NCBI RefSeq assembly: GCF_002777825.1
Contig: NZ_MEIR01000062.1
Location: 1 to 38,837, forward strand
Direction of reading: 5' to 3'
From: Snodgrassella alvi
GTDB lineage: Bacteria > Pseudomonadota > Gammaproteobacteria > Burkholderiales > Neisseriaceae
DNA: 38,837 bases
The position numbers and the translations under genes were made by a program. The notes under the pieces were generated by a model, which was not told the origin of the DNA, made no database searches, and saw only the letters and a list, made by a program, of their open reading frames with translations. Positions 9,124 to 18,771 of this stretch are shown piece after piece (position 1 is the first letter of the stretch; every line of letters begins with the position of its first letter).

Positions 9124-9862
9124 AGAAAGCCTTTTTTTAATCGCCCAATATCGGCGCAGGTTAAATTCTGCCATATGGTCAAAATCAAACCTATTTGCGC
9201 CTGTGGTTTGCAAGCGGAGAATCCCAGAACCTGTTACTAAGACAAAAATTCTTGCAAGACAAGATAATAAATACCTAGCTTTATTTGATAATAGCAGAAA
9301 AAAAAAGACAATCGACCGCTGTTTCAATAAAGTTCTTCGCCAAGAAACATTTATGGCAGACAAACGGTAAAAAGCATACAGTTTTCTGCACATCCTGCCA
9401 GCTACCAATAGCTATATCCTTAAATTAAATTTATTTTGATAACAAAATTTTATATATGAATTTCGTTACAATATTTCACATTTACGGGTAAAATATCGTT
9501 TCCCTTTATTGATGCAATTAACCTTGGCATGGCAGTATCGGATTAAGGGTATTACAGCCAATTCAGATTAACTGAAAAGAATACAGATTCAGCTGCGTAA
9601 AACCAGAGCAAACCCTTACTCTGTCTGAATATGCGGGTTTGAATTCATAATGTGTGAATATTAATTCTTAGCGTATAAATAGCACCCGGATAACATCACT
9701 ATTCGATTACAATCCTGTTATGAATACAGCAGGCGCATAGCTTACTCACTAGCAGTCTGCCCATACGCATAAACATTAATTAACTGATTTTAATAAACTT
9801 TTCTACTTAGTCTTGTTTGGCATGGTTTAACAATCACTATCTTTTGACTGTTTATCTGCTTC
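9124..9862. other. Non-coding divergent region between the CDF exporter and patA
   Basis: About 740 bases separate the divergent CDF gene and patA, with no convincing gene. Promoters for both sides must lie here but no single well-spaced pair stands out. Visible items are a nine-A run near 9298-9306, a possible hairpin (AAACCC at 9610-9615 with GGGTTT at 9635-9640), and several AT-rich -10-like hexamers. A small RNA or a decayed gene cannot be excluded. Confidence 0.5.
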
Positions 9863-11368
9863 ATGTTTAGCTTTATTTCCATCGAATTCGGCCTGTCATT
9901 TATCGCCTTTTTCTGCCTGTACTGGCTTTTGAGTGCCAAACCGCAGCTACAAAATCTGCTTTTACTGTGTACTAGCTATCTCATTGTTTATCTGAGCGGC
10001 AAAGCACAGGCACTGACTACCTTACTGGTATTCACCGTATTCATTTACGCCATTTCCATCCGGATTAATCACGGCAGCAAGCCGAAAATATGGCTGATAA
10101 CAGGATGTGCCATTACCCTGCTGAATCTGATATTGTGGAAATATTTCGATTTTTTCCGTACCCCGGTGGGCAACAGCCTAGATACATTCGGACTGAATTC
10201 CGACTGGCTGGCGAGCATTATATTACCGCTGGGCATATCCTATTATTCATTTCAGGCAATCAGCTATCTGGTTTCCCTGTATCAGTCGCGCAGCAAAGGG
10301 CAACCGGAGAGCAGGCATCTTTCCCTGCCCGCTCTGGCTCTGCATCTGGCATTTTTTCCTACCATTACAGCCGGCCCGATTGCACGTGCCTATGATGCAC
10401 GCGGGCTAACAGATATATCCGGCAAGCCCTGCGGCATGGTAACGCAAATCCACACTCAGCAATGCCGCCGGATTCTGGCGCCCACTGTGGCACTGTCTCT
10501 GATAGTCATGGCACTGATGAAAAACTGGTGGTTATCAGGCTGGATTGCCGACAACTGGGTTGATCCGGTATTTGCCAATCCGATGCAGTATCAGAGTCTG
10601 GAGATACTGGCGGCCATTTACGGCTATACCGTACAGCTTTTTTTCAATTTTTCTGGATATAGTGATTTGATGGTGGCCATAGGGCTGCTGCTAGGGTTTC
10701 GTCTGCCAGTAAATTTCCGCGCGCCGCTACTGGCTCATAATATCCGTGAATTCTGGCTGCGCTGGCACATCAGCCTGTCCACCTGGATACGCGACTATAT
10801 TTATATTCCACTCGGCGGTAGCCGGCACGGTACGACACGTACTCAGCTCAATCTGCTGGTTGCCATGGCTTTATCCGGCATCTGGCATGGCAATGGCTGG
10901 CATTTTCTCATTTGGGGACTCTTACACGGCGCCGGCATGATATTGCTCAATCTGGGCGACTTACTGCACTCGCGCCTGCGTCACTGCACGCTGGAGCAGG
11001 CACGCAACGGCCTGAGCAAAAGCGGCAAGGCTGGCAAAATCATCAGTATTGTGCTTACGGTACATTTTGTGTGCTTCTGTTTTGTTTTTTTCCGTGCGCC
11101 AACCCTTAATGATGCCTTACTCCTGTTACACGCGCTGCTATACAACCATATTAATGTGCCGCTGAGCACCAATCCATTTTACTTTTTTAGCCTGTTGTTA
11201 CTGGCATGGATACTGTATCCATTGCTGGCAAAATTCATCACCCTGTTATATGAGCGTGCTGATACCTTACCTCGCTACAGCCTGATCCTCCCTTTATTGC
11301 TGTTGCTGGTTCTGGTATTAATCTGCGCGCCGGCTGGTATCCCGGGATTTATCTATGCCAACTTCTAA
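9863..11368 (+). CDS. patA: Peptidoglycan O-acetyltransferase, MBOAT membrane component
   Basis: Polytopic MBOAT-family protein (501 residues) that passes acetyl groups across the inner membrane for O-acetylation of N-acetylmuramic acid. The family signature is clear: FNFSGYSDLMVAIG, REFWLRWHISLSTWIRDYIY, and LSGIWHGNGWHF with the conserved catalytic-type His342. Roughly ten or more membrane helices are visible. PatA and alginate AlgI are hard to tell apart alone; here the following patB and ape1 genes decide for peptidoglycan. Neisseria literature also uses pacA. The ATG has no clear Shine-Dalgarno sequence. The last codons overlap the patB start by 14 bases. Confidence 0.9.
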   Translation: MFSFISIEFGLSFIAFFCLYWLLSAKPQLQNLLLLCTSYLIVYLSGKAQALTTLLVFTVFIYAISIRINHGSKPKIWLITGCAITLLNLILWKYFDFFRTPVGNSLDTFGLNSDWLASIILPLGISYYSFQAISYLVSLYQSRSKGQPESRHLSLPALALHLAFFPTITAGPIARAYDARGLTDISGKPCGMVTQIHTQQCRRILAPTVALSLIVMALMKNWWLSGWIADNWVDPVFANPMQYQSLEILAAIYGYTVQLFFNFSGYSDLMVAIGLLLGFRLPVNFRAPLLAHNIREFWLRWHISLSTWIRDYIYIPLGGSRHGTTRTQLNLLVAMALSGIWHGNGWHFLIWGLLHGAGMILLNLGDLLHSRLRHCTLEQARNGLSKSGKAGKIISIVLTVHFVCFCFVFFRAPTLNDALLLLHALLYNHINVPLSTNPFYFFSLLLLAWILYPLLAKFITLLYERADTLPRYSLILPLLLLLVLVLICAPAGIPGFIYANF

Positions 11369-12566
11369 ATACCGTCGTCTGCCTTCTTATCAAAACCACA
11401 ACCAGCAAAGAAAATACAGCCAGTTTGAGTACATGCCTGTGGTTAGCCTGAAAACAGTCACCACCTTGCCTATGGTAGTAGTCAGTGAAGAACCGAAAAC
11501 TGAAGTTCAGGTAGACAAAAGCAACAAGCAGCAATTTCGCTTTGTTTTTCTTGCTTTAGTGATTACTGCCAGTGTTTCCTTATGGCTGATGCAAGATTCG
11601 GTAGCGGCTTATTATCAGCAGACTTATCATCAGAACAGTATTTTATCAAAACTGAAACAGCAGCGTTGGTGGCAAAGCGGCGCACAGGCAGGCATGATGC
11701 TTAATGATGGTATCAACTGGCTTAATCAGAATATTGCCACAGCTAACCACAATATTATTACTGCTTTTAATAAGCATTATGCTTACGCTGAAAGTGACTG
11801 GGCCAGAATACAGCAACAGGCACAACTGGCCGAACAACAACGCCAACTGGCTCTACAAAAAGCAGCCAGAGAAAACAGTATTAAGGCAGCTTTTACCCTC
11901 ACGCCTACCGATGAAGTATTTTTTGCCGGTGATTCACTGATGCAAGGTGTGGCACCACATGTGCAGAAATGGCTGAGTGAAGATTATGGTATTAAAACCA
12001 TTAATCTGAGCAAGCAAAGTACCGGGCTTAGCTACCCCAGCTTTTTTAACTGGCCGCAAACCATTGCCCATACTCTGGATACGCATCCGCATATCAAAAT
12101 ACTGGTAATATTTCTCGGCCCGAATGACCCGTGGGATATTCCCGACCCGCGTAACGGCAGCCGTTTCATCAGCTTTGCATCTGCACAATGGGAAAGTATG
12201 TACCGCAGCCGGATTAAAACCATTATGGATACAGCCCGGCAGCATCAGGTAACTGTTTTATGGCTTACGCCACCGGATATGCGTCGCAATAAGCTTAACG
12301 AACAAATGGCCTACCTGCGCGAGCTCACGGCCGATGAAGTAAGCAAAAATCACGGCTATATAATTGATACCCGGGCTATGCTCGGTAACAATGGTAATGG
12401 ATTCAATGATACAGTTACTGAAGCTGATGGAAAGAAAATTAAAACCCGTAGTGCGGATGGTATTCATTTCACAATATCAGGACAGAAAATCATTGCCAGA
12501 AACATTTTTAACCGCTTTAACCTACCGGTACAGCCTGTTGAAAACGATACATCAAATGTACACTAA
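11355..12566 (+). CDS. patB: Peptidoglycan O-acetyltransferase PatB-like, periplasmic SGNH domain
   Basis: Transfers acetate to the C6 hydroxyl of muramic acid in the periplasm, taking it from PatA. Of 403 residues, the first about 55 are polar and cytoplasmic. A membrane anchor follows at about 58-75 (FVFLALVITASVSLWLM), then a Gln/Ala-rich helical linker and a C-terminal SGNH domain. The catalytic motifs are FFAGDSLMQG (Ser194), LGPNDPWD (block III) and SADGIHFT (Asp368, His371). It is longer at the N-terminus than the roughly 325-residue gonococcal PatB, an addition of unknown role. The start overlaps patA by 14 bases and the end overlaps ape1 by 11 bases, indicating coupled translation. 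Confidence 0.88.
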   Translation: MPTSKYRRLPSYQNHNQQRKYSQFEYMPVVSLKTVTTLPMVVVSEEPKTEVQVDKSNKQQFRFVFLALVITASVSLWLMQDSVAAYYQQTYHQNSILSKLKQQRWWQSGAQAGMMLNDGINWLNQNIATANHNIITAFNKHYAYAESDWARIQQQAQLAEQQRQLALQKAARENSIKAAFTLTPTDEVFFAGDSLMQGVAPHVQKWLSEDYGIKTINLSKQSTGLSYPSFFNWPQTIAHTLDTHPHIKILVIFLGPNDPWDIPDPRNGSRFISFASAQWESMYRSRIKTIMDTARQHQVTVLWLTPPDMRRNKLNEQMAYLRELTADEVSKNHGYIIDTRAMLGNNGNGFNDTVTEADGKKIKTRSADGIHFTISGQKIIARNIFNRFNLPVQPVENDTSNVH

Positions 12567-13710
12567 AAAACATTTTGCCATTCTGGGCTGCTGTCTTTGG
12601 ATAATGGCCTGCTCAGCCGATCCTGCTCCGGTTCAATCTGGCCACAATCGTGCCCCTTTATCTTCTCAGGCTAACCATACTGCACAACTGGCTCAGGCTT
12701 TACAGAATAAAAGCATCAGCATTGTGCAACTGGGCGATTCTCACACCGCAGCAGATTACCTCACCAACGCCGCACGTGTGCGTCTGCAACAGCAATTGGG
12801 CAATGGTGGCCCCGGCTGGGCAATGCCCACTCAGTTTCCCGGTATGCGGCTGGCGCGCTTTACCTATCAGAATCAGGGCTGGCAAGCCGTATCCAGCCGT
12901 ACGGAAACCAGCCAGAACTACGCCCTTGGTGGCCTGATTGCTACCCCTTCTGTCGGTGCGGTGATGACCATCAAAACCCGTGAACCCGAAGCAGAGCAAA
13001 CGGTTATTGTCAGTATCCGACAGGGACAGAACGATGAAGATTTAACAGTTACCGACAGTAACGGCCAGCAGATTTTGCTTTCTGCACAGCCTAAAGATAA
13101 TCAGTGGCATTTCAGCCAGTTTAATGCGCGTTTTCCAATTACGATTAAAGCAGGCATGAATTTTCAGACTGCTATCGGCGGCTGGTGGGCACGAAATCAA
13201 AACCGGCAGGGAGTAGTGCTTTCTGCACTGGGAATTAATGGTTTTCAGCTCAATCAGTGGAACCGCTGGAATACAGAGGCATGGCAGCAGGAGCTGAATG
13301 TGATTGCGCCAGACCTGATTATTCTGGCCTTTGGCACAAATGAAGCCTATAACGGTATAGAAATCGAAACAGTTAAGCAGAATCTGCTTGAGACAATTAC
13401 CCAGATTCGCATTGCTTCACCCAATAGCGCCATTATGCTTCTGGGCGCGCCGGAAAGCCTGAAAAGTACTGCCGGTTCCTGTGGCGTACGCCCGGAAAAA
13501 CTAACTGAATTACAGACAATGCAAAAAGAAGTGGCTCAAAGCCAGCATATTCTCTACTGGGACTGGCAGGCAGTTATGGGTGGCAAGTGCAGTATGAAAT
13601 CATGGATAAATCAGGGACTAGCGCGCGGTGATGGCGTTCACTTTACTGCCAGTGGTTATCAGCGCCTTGGTCAGGCACTGGCAGACAGTATTCTGTCACT
13701 GCGACAGTAG
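12556..13710 (+). CDS. ape1: Peptidoglycan O-acetylesterase, lipoprotein
   Basis: Removes O-acetyl groups from muramic acid so that lytic transglycosylases can act; the counterpart of PatA/PatB. I start at the ATG at 12556 because it gives a signal peptide with a lipobox-like WIMAC, predicting a lipid-anchored periplasmic protein of 384 residues. The frame is open another 64 codons upstream but that part overlaps patB and is not similar to anything I know. The SGNH motifs are QLGDSHTAADY (Ser62), LAFGTNEAY, and GDGVHFTASG (Asp359, His362). The long beta-rich insertion after the nucleophile is typical of Neisseria Ape1. A strong terminator ends the operon. Confidence 0.87.
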   Translation: MYTKKHFAILGCCLWIMACSADPAPVQSGHNRAPLSSQANHTAQLAQALQNKSISIVQLGDSHTAADYLTNAARVRLQQQLGNGGPGWAMPTQFPGMRLARFTYQNQGWQAVSSRTETSQNYALGGLIATPSVGAVMTIKTREPEAEQTVIVSIRQGQNDEDLTVTDSNGQQILLSAQPKDNQWHFSQFNARFPITIKAGMNFQTAIGGWWARNQNRQGVVLSALGINGFQLNQWNRWNTEAWQQELNVIAPDLIILAFGTNEAYNGIEIETVKQNLLETITQIRIASPNSAIMLLGAPESLKSTAGSCGVRPEKLTELQTMQKEVAQSQHILYWDWQAVMGGKCSMKSWINQGLARGDGVHFTASGYQRLGQALADSILSLRQ

Positions 13711-13735
13711 CATTAATCCTGTTTTAAGCCAATAA

Positions 13736-13776
13736 CACCAGTTCCGGCTGATACAGCCAGAACTGGTGAATTTTTT
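13736..13776 (+). terminator. Strong terminator of patA-patB-ape1
   Basis: The nested hairpin has outer arms CACCAGTTC (13736-13744) and GAACTGGTG (13760-13768) and inner GGCTG/CAGCC, followed by AA and six T. It lies between the convergent ape1 and nfsA genes. On the minus strand the stem is followed only by a weak TGTTATTG, so it may work partly in both directions. Confidence 0.92.
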
Positions 13777-13787
13777 AGCGAACCTGT

Positions 13788-14528
13788 TTAACGTTTGGCC
13801 AATTCCTGCTGGTGCAAAAATGGCAGAATCTGCGGACGTACCGGCTGAGCAAAATTATTGGCTACCGCCTTACTCCAGTTCAGATCAAGCCCGCTGCGCT
13901 CACGGTAATACAGCGTAAGCTGTTCATCATAAGCGGCCAGTTTAGCCGGATCAAGCGGGCGATAGCGGTTTTCGCTCACCAATGTATCCAGCGGCAAGCG
14001 CGGACGATACATCGGGTCTTGTGCCGGATGTCCCAGACACAGTCCAAATAGGGGGAAGGTTAACTGGGGCAATTCCAGAATTTCGGCTGCCCGTTTCACA
14101 TCATTGCGCAGAGAGCCAATATACACCCCGCCCAATCCAAGCGATTCAGCAGCCAACAGACAGTTTTGCGCCATAATGCCCGCATCAACAGCCCCGATAA
14201 TCATGCCTTCAGTCCAGTCTAGCTGCGCTTCAGGAAAAGCAAGCTTGTGTCTAGTGTAATCCACACAAAATACCCAGAATTCGGCTGCGGTGCGCACATA
14301 TTTCTGATTAGCGGCAACTTCACACAAAGCTGCACGCTTTTCCATATCCGTTACCCGAATAATGTGCGTACTTTGCATAAAACTGGATGAAGAAGCTGCA
14401 CGTCCTGCTTCCCAAATGGCTTCACGCTGCTCATCCGTTAACGCTTCCTCGGTAAATTTACGAATGGAGCGGTGGCGGTAAATAGTGGGCAAAGTAGCCG
14501 CACTGCTTAAATTGGAGTGGTAACTCAT
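13788..14528 (-). CDS. nfsA: Oxygen-insensitive NADPH nitroreductase / flavin reductase
   Basis: FMN-dependent, NADPH-using two-electron reductase of nitroaromatics and quinones, 246 residues. It aligns end to end with E. coli NfsA: YRHRSIRKFT (FMN phosphate site), RAASSSSFMQS, AAEFWVFC, GLGGVYIGSLRND, FGLCLGHP and RPRLP. Two adjacent ATGs exist (14531 and 14528); AGGA spacing favours the second. The frame is open about 30 codons further upstream into wrbA but without family similarity. It follows wrbA by 19 bases, so both reductases share a transcript. No SoxS-like site was recognised. Confidence 0.92.
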   Translation of the reverse strand: MSYHSNLSSAATLPTIYRHRSIRKFTEEALTDEQREAIWEAGRAASSSSFMQSTHIIRVTDMEKRAALCEVAANQKYVRTAAEFWVFCVDYTRHKLAFPEAQLDWTEGMIIGAVDAGIMAQNCLLAAESLGLGGVYIGSLRNDVKRAAEILELPQLTFPLFGLCLGHPAQDPMYRPRLPLDTLVSENRYRPLDPAKLAAYDEQLTLYYRERSGLDLNWSKAVANNFAQPVRPQILPFLHQQELAKR

Positions 14529-14547
14529 CATAATTCCTAAAGTTATT

Positions 14548-15195
<648 letters not shown>

Positions 15196-15279
15196 TCATA
15201 GCTTGACCAGTCAGTATGGAAATTCTGCACTGTATGCGCTTTTTGGTTACAATCAACCAGCCACTTGTCAGGAGTAGCC

Positions 15280-16521
15280 ATGGATATACATTCATTTAAA
15301 AGCAAATATTTACAACAGCGCCTGCCGCAGTTTTTACTGTTTGTCGGACAAAATTATCAACGCTGTAATTTGCCCCTGATTGCCGCCAGCCTGACTTTCA
15401 CCACCTTGCTGGCACTGGTACCGTTTTTTACCATTACCGTGATTGTGGTAAACGCCTTTCCCATGTTCGCGGATATGGCCACACGCTTTAACCAGTTTCT
15501 GACTCACATTATTGTGCCGGCAGCCGGTGCTGATTCAGTCAGCGATTATCTGTATGCCTTTCGCGATAAAGCCAGCGGCCTCACCGCAGTAGGCATCAGC
15601 TTTATGATTATCACTTCATTGATGCTGATTCAGACCATAGAACATGCGTTCAATCAAATCTGGCAGGCACGCGACCAGCGCCCGCTATGGATTCGAATCC
15701 TGATTTACTGGGCATTACTCACTCTTGGGCCGGTAGTACTGGGCATGAGTCTTTCAGCCATTGGTTTATTGTCCAATCCGGCCAATATGGCCAGCCAGAT
15801 TCCGTTTTACAGCACACTTTTCGGCATTGTCACCAATCTGGCACTGATTACCCTGTTGCTGTTTCTGATATACAAACTGGTGCCATTCTGTTTTGTTCGG
15901 TGGCATCATGCTTTACTGGGTGCCATCATCACAGCAGTCGGGCTGGATTTACTGCGGCGTGGATTTGCCATTTTCGTAACCGACTTTGGCAATTACCAGA
16001 AAGTGTACGGTGCCTTTGCTGCTATACCGGTGTTTTTAATCTGGCTAAATTTATTATGGCTTTTATTACTCGCCGGTGCCGTACTCACTTCTTCACTACC
16101 CTACTGGCATCAGGAAAGATTTCGCTATCTGCATCAGTGTCAGCCATTTGAAAACGCACTGGATATGCTATACCAGCTATTACAGGCTCAGCAACAGGGA
16201 CAGGCTATCAAATCCGGTCAGCTTCAGCAACAGCTCAGTATCAGCGATAAACATCTAGACCAGATACTTACCCAGCTCGAACAACAACATTATATTGCTC
16301 ACAGCAGCAATGGCTGGCTATTGCAAACAGATCCAGACAAAATCATGCTGGCCGATTTGTATAAACTATTTATTTATCAGCTAAACCACAATTCAGCAGT
16401 AGGCAGTTCCATTCAGTCACTGCTGCAACCGTGTTTACAGCAACTGGATATCAGTCTGTGTGAATGGGCAAAACAGTTGCCACAGCAACTTTCAGGCCAG
16501 CAGCCACAAAATGAAGCATAA
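15280..16521 (+). CDS. YihY/UPF0761 (BrkB-type) inner-membrane protein
   Basis: Conserved integral membrane protein of 413 residues and unproven function. I start at the ATG at 15280, five bases after an excellent AGGAG; an in-frame TTG at 15265 is less likely because the ribosome site lies inside it. Six membrane helices fill residues about 30-280, including the family motifs SLTFTTLLALVPF, LMIQTIEHAFNQIW and YGAFAAIPVFLIWLNLLWLL. The C-terminal 130 residues are soluble, Gln-rich and look like a winged-helix-type tail. Members were once called ribonuclease BN; that activity belongs to an unrelated protein. It is divergent from wrbA. Confidence 0.88.
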   Translation: MDIHSFKSKYLQQRLPQFLLFVGQNYQRCNLPLIAASLTFTTLLALVPFFTITVIVVNAFPMFADMATRFNQFLTHIIVPAAGADSVSDYLYAFRDKASGLTAVGISFMIITSLMLIQTIEHAFNQIWQARDQRPLWIRILIYWALLTLGPVVLGMSLSAIGLLSNPANMASQIPFYSTLFGIVTNLALITLLLFLIYKLVPFCFVRWHHALLGAIITAVGLDLLRRGFAIFVTDFGNYQKVYGAFAAIPVFLIWLNLLWLLLLAGAVLTSSLPYWHQERFRYLHQCQPFENALDMLYQLLQAQQQGQAIKSGQLQQQLSISDKHLDQILTQLEQQHYIAHSSNGWLLQTDPDKIMLADLYKLFIYQLNHNSAVGSSIQSLLQPCLQQLDISLCEWAKQLPQQLSGQQPQNEA

Positions 16522-16603
16522 AAATAATCTGCCACTGGCATTTTCAGGTAAATAGTTTTACATTTACCGGTTTTAGCGTTGCACTTTCAGCAAAATACCA
16601 ACC

Positions 16604-17935
16604 ATGACTATGTTTACCCACTCAGCAGCGTTACTCCGGCGCCTCAGGCAGAAAATAGCCAGCAAACCCAAACTCTGGTGTAGCATTGCCGTAGCCATCA
16701 CATTGCTACTGTGCATAGCTGTTGTGCTTATTTCCAGCCGCAAACATACTCCAGAGCGCTATCAGGCAAAACACATCACCCTAAAAATAGCACCGGTAAC
16801 CATCAAAACTCATGCAGTGAACCTGAATTTCTGGCGTGATGAAATTGTCCAGCCGGGCGACAACATCAGCATGGTACTGAGCCGCTTTAACATCCGCCCC
16901 GAAGAAATCGAGCAAATAACCAATCTTAAAATTATCAAAAATAAAGTACAGCATTTGCAGGTTAATCAGGTATTCAGCATACGCATGGATAATAATGGCC
17001 ACCTCACCGATATCCAGTTTTTTAATGACGACGACAATGGTGAAAAAAATCTGGTGGCACTGAAAAAAACTGGCAATAGCTGGCATGCCGATGTCAGTGC
17101 GGTTGATACCGAAACTCTGCCTACATTTAAGGCTGTAGTCGTAAAAACCTCTGCTCGCGGCGCACTGGCACAGGCAAGCATACCCGTGGAAATCCGCGAA
17201 TCACTACGTGAAATTTTCAAAGATAAAATAGACATCAACACCTTGCAAAGCGGTGATACTATCCGCCTGATTTACGACAGCCTGTATTATCGTGGGCAGG
17301 AACTGGCCACCGGCGATATCCGTGCTGCCGAATTCAACCATAATGGCAACCTATATCAGGCCTATTATTACGATACTGGCAACGATGGCAATGGTCAGTA
17401 TTATGATGCCAACGGCAAACCACTGCGCAAAGGCTTTTCCAGCGTACCAGTTGAAGGTGCGCGAATCTCCTCACCATTCGGCACCCGTTTTCATCCGATA
17501 CTGCAAACACTGCGCATGCACAGCGGCATTGATTATGCTGTCGCCAGCGGCACACCCATCCATGCACCGTCTGATGGTACCGTTGAAAGCTTTGGCATCA
17601 AAGGCGGTTACGGCAACACAGTCGTATTACGCCACAACGACAGCATGCAAACCCTATACGGACACATGAGTGCCTTTGCCAACCTCAGTGTTGGCCAGCA
17701 TGTGCAAGCAGGAACAATTATTGGTTATGTGGGCAGCACCGGTGTTTCTACCGGCCCGCACCTGCATTATGAAGTGCGGCTTAACGGCCAGCCAGTAAAC
17801 CCAACCAGCGTCGCCTTGCCCACTCGTACACTGAACGCTCGCGAACTGGCTGATTTCAAGCAGAAACAGCGCCACTGGAATGAGCAGCTAGCTAGCATCC
17901 GCAATCTTAGAGTAAGCATTGCCCAGCTGGATTAA
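16604..17935 (+). CDS. M23 peptidoglycan endopeptidase, MepM/OapA-like
   Basis: Membrane-anchored LytM-type zinc metallopeptidase (443 residues) that cleaves peptide cross-links in peptidoglycan. One N-terminal membrane anchor lies at about 24-44. A LysM-like/OapA segment follows (VQPGDNISMVLSRFNI), then an M23 domain with SSPFGTRFHPI, the zinc ligands His306 and Asp310 in MHSGIDYA, and HLHYE (His386, His388). The active site looks intact, so this is a hydrolase rather than an EnvC/NlpD-like activator. It is equivalent to gonococcal and meningococcal M23 proteins and to E. coli MepM in length and layout. Start choice between the ATGs at 16604 and 16610 is open; no good ribosome site is seen. 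It is 82 bases downstream of yihY. Confidence 0.9.
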   Translation: MTMFTHSAALLRRLRQKIASKPKLWCSIAVAITLLLCIAVVLISSRKHTPERYQAKHITLKIAPVTIKTHAVNLNFWRDEIVQPGDNISMVLSRFNIRPEEIEQITNLKIIKNKVQHLQVNQVFSIRMDNNGHLTDIQFFNDDDNGEKNLVALKKTGNSWHADVSAVDTETLPTFKAVVVKTSARGALAQASIPVEIRESLREIFKDKIDINTLQSGDTIRLIYDSLYYRGQELATGDIRAAEFNHNGNLYQAYYYDTGNDGNGQYYDANGKPLRKGFSSVPVEGARISSPFGTRFHPILQTLRMHSGIDYAVASGTPIHAPSDGTVESFGIKGGYGNTVVLRHNDSMQTLYGHMSAFANLSVGQHVQAGTIIGYVGSTGVSTGPHLHYEVRLNGQPVNPTSVALPTRTLNARELADFKQKQRHWNEQLASIRNLRVSIAQLD

Positions 17936-17950
17936 TTGCAGTATCCAGTC

Positions 17951-17979
17951 TGGAATTCACCACATTTTACGCATACAAT
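17951..17979 (+). promoter_or_regulatory. Candidate promoter for the exonuclease III gene
   Basis: TGGAAT (17951-17956), 17 bases, TACAAT (17974-17979). The -35 is weak. It lies 28 bases before the start codon at 18007, in the gap after the M23 gene, where no terminator is seen. Confidence 0.3.
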
Positions 17980-18006
17980 AACCGTTTTGCTGTTACAGAA
18001 TTCATC

Positions 18007-18771
18007 ATGAAAATTGCTACATGGAATGTCAACTCACTGAATGTGCGCCTGCCTCACACTCTGCGCTGGTTAGAAGAAAACCAGCCGGATATTTTGGCCT
18101 TGCAGGAGCTAAAACTTGAGCAGGACAAATTTCCAGAGGCTGAATTTACCCGAATTGGTTACCATGCAGCATGGAATGGTCAGAAAACTTACAATGGCGT
18201 TGCCATACTTAGCCGCCAGCCTCTTGAGCAGGTTACCATAGATATTCCCGAGCTGAATGAACCGCAAAAGCGCATTATTGCCGCCAGCATCAATGATATC
18301 AGGGTTATCTGTGCCTATTGTGTAAACGGCGAAGCAGTAGGCAGTGAAAAATTTGCCTATAAAGAGCGCTGGTTTGCCGCGCTGAACGCCTATATGCGTC
18401 GTGAACTGGTACAGCACCCCAAAACCATTCTGCTAGGAGATTTCAATATTGCTCCGCAGGATATAGATGTTTACGATCCAGAAAAATGGCAGGACAAAGT
18501 ACTATGCTCTCCACAGGAGCGTAGCTGGTTTCAGCAACTGCTGCAACTGGGATTGACTGACAGCCTGCATTATCTGTATCCCGGCAGCGCCCACTACACT
18601 TGGTGGGATTACCGCATGAACATGTTCAAACGCAAGCTCGGGTTACGCATCGACCATATCCTGCTGAGTCAGCCATTATTACCGGCATTACGTGAAGTAC
18701 AGGTTGATAGTGGCGCCCGTGGCTGGGAACGCCCTAGTGACCATGCGCCGGTTATGGCTACACTCGCCTGA
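18007..18771 (+). CDS. xth: Exodeoxyribonuclease III family AP endonuclease
   Basis: Base-excision-repair enzyme of 254 residues that cuts at abasic sites and trims 3' ends. All fold motifs are present: WNVNSLNVRL at the N-terminus, QELK with metal ligand Glu34, TYNGVAILS, LLGDFNIAP, HYTWWDYR, LRIDHILLS and the catalytic SDHAPV near the end. Neisseria encode two family members that differ in exonuclease versus AP-endonuclease preference; which one this is cannot be decided here. The stop codon overlaps the anmK start by one base (TGATG). Confidence 0.93.
   Translation: MKIATWNVNSLNVRLPHTLRWLEENQPDILALQELKLEQDKFPEAEFTRIGYHAAWNGQKTYNGVAILSRQPLEQVTIDIPELNEPQKRIIAASINDIRVICAYCVNGEAVGSEKFAYKERWFAALNAYMRRELVQHPKTILLGDFNIAPQDIDVYDPEKWQDKVLCSPQERSWFQQLLQLGLTDSLHYLYPGSAHYTWWDYRMNMFKRKLGLRIDHILLSQPLLPALREVQVDSGARGWERPSDHAPVMATLA

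Noticed and set aside
9124-9408. N-terminal extension of the CDF exporter frame
   Set aside because: No ribosome site or family similarity; the His-rich start at 9123 has a good AAAGG and matches the family.
12364-12555. N-terminal extension of the ape1 frame
   Set aside because: It overlaps the catalytic end of patB, and would bury the lipoprotein signal peptide that starts at 12556.
15690-15704. ATTCGAATCC motif that looks like a tRNA T-loop
   Set aside because: It lies within the yihY reading frame, and no acceptor, D or anticodon stems can be formed around it.
16547-16568. Hairpin GGTAAAT/ATTTACC between yihY and the M23 gene
   Set aside because: Only seven base pairs, all but two A-T rich, and no proper T tract; too weak to call a terminator.
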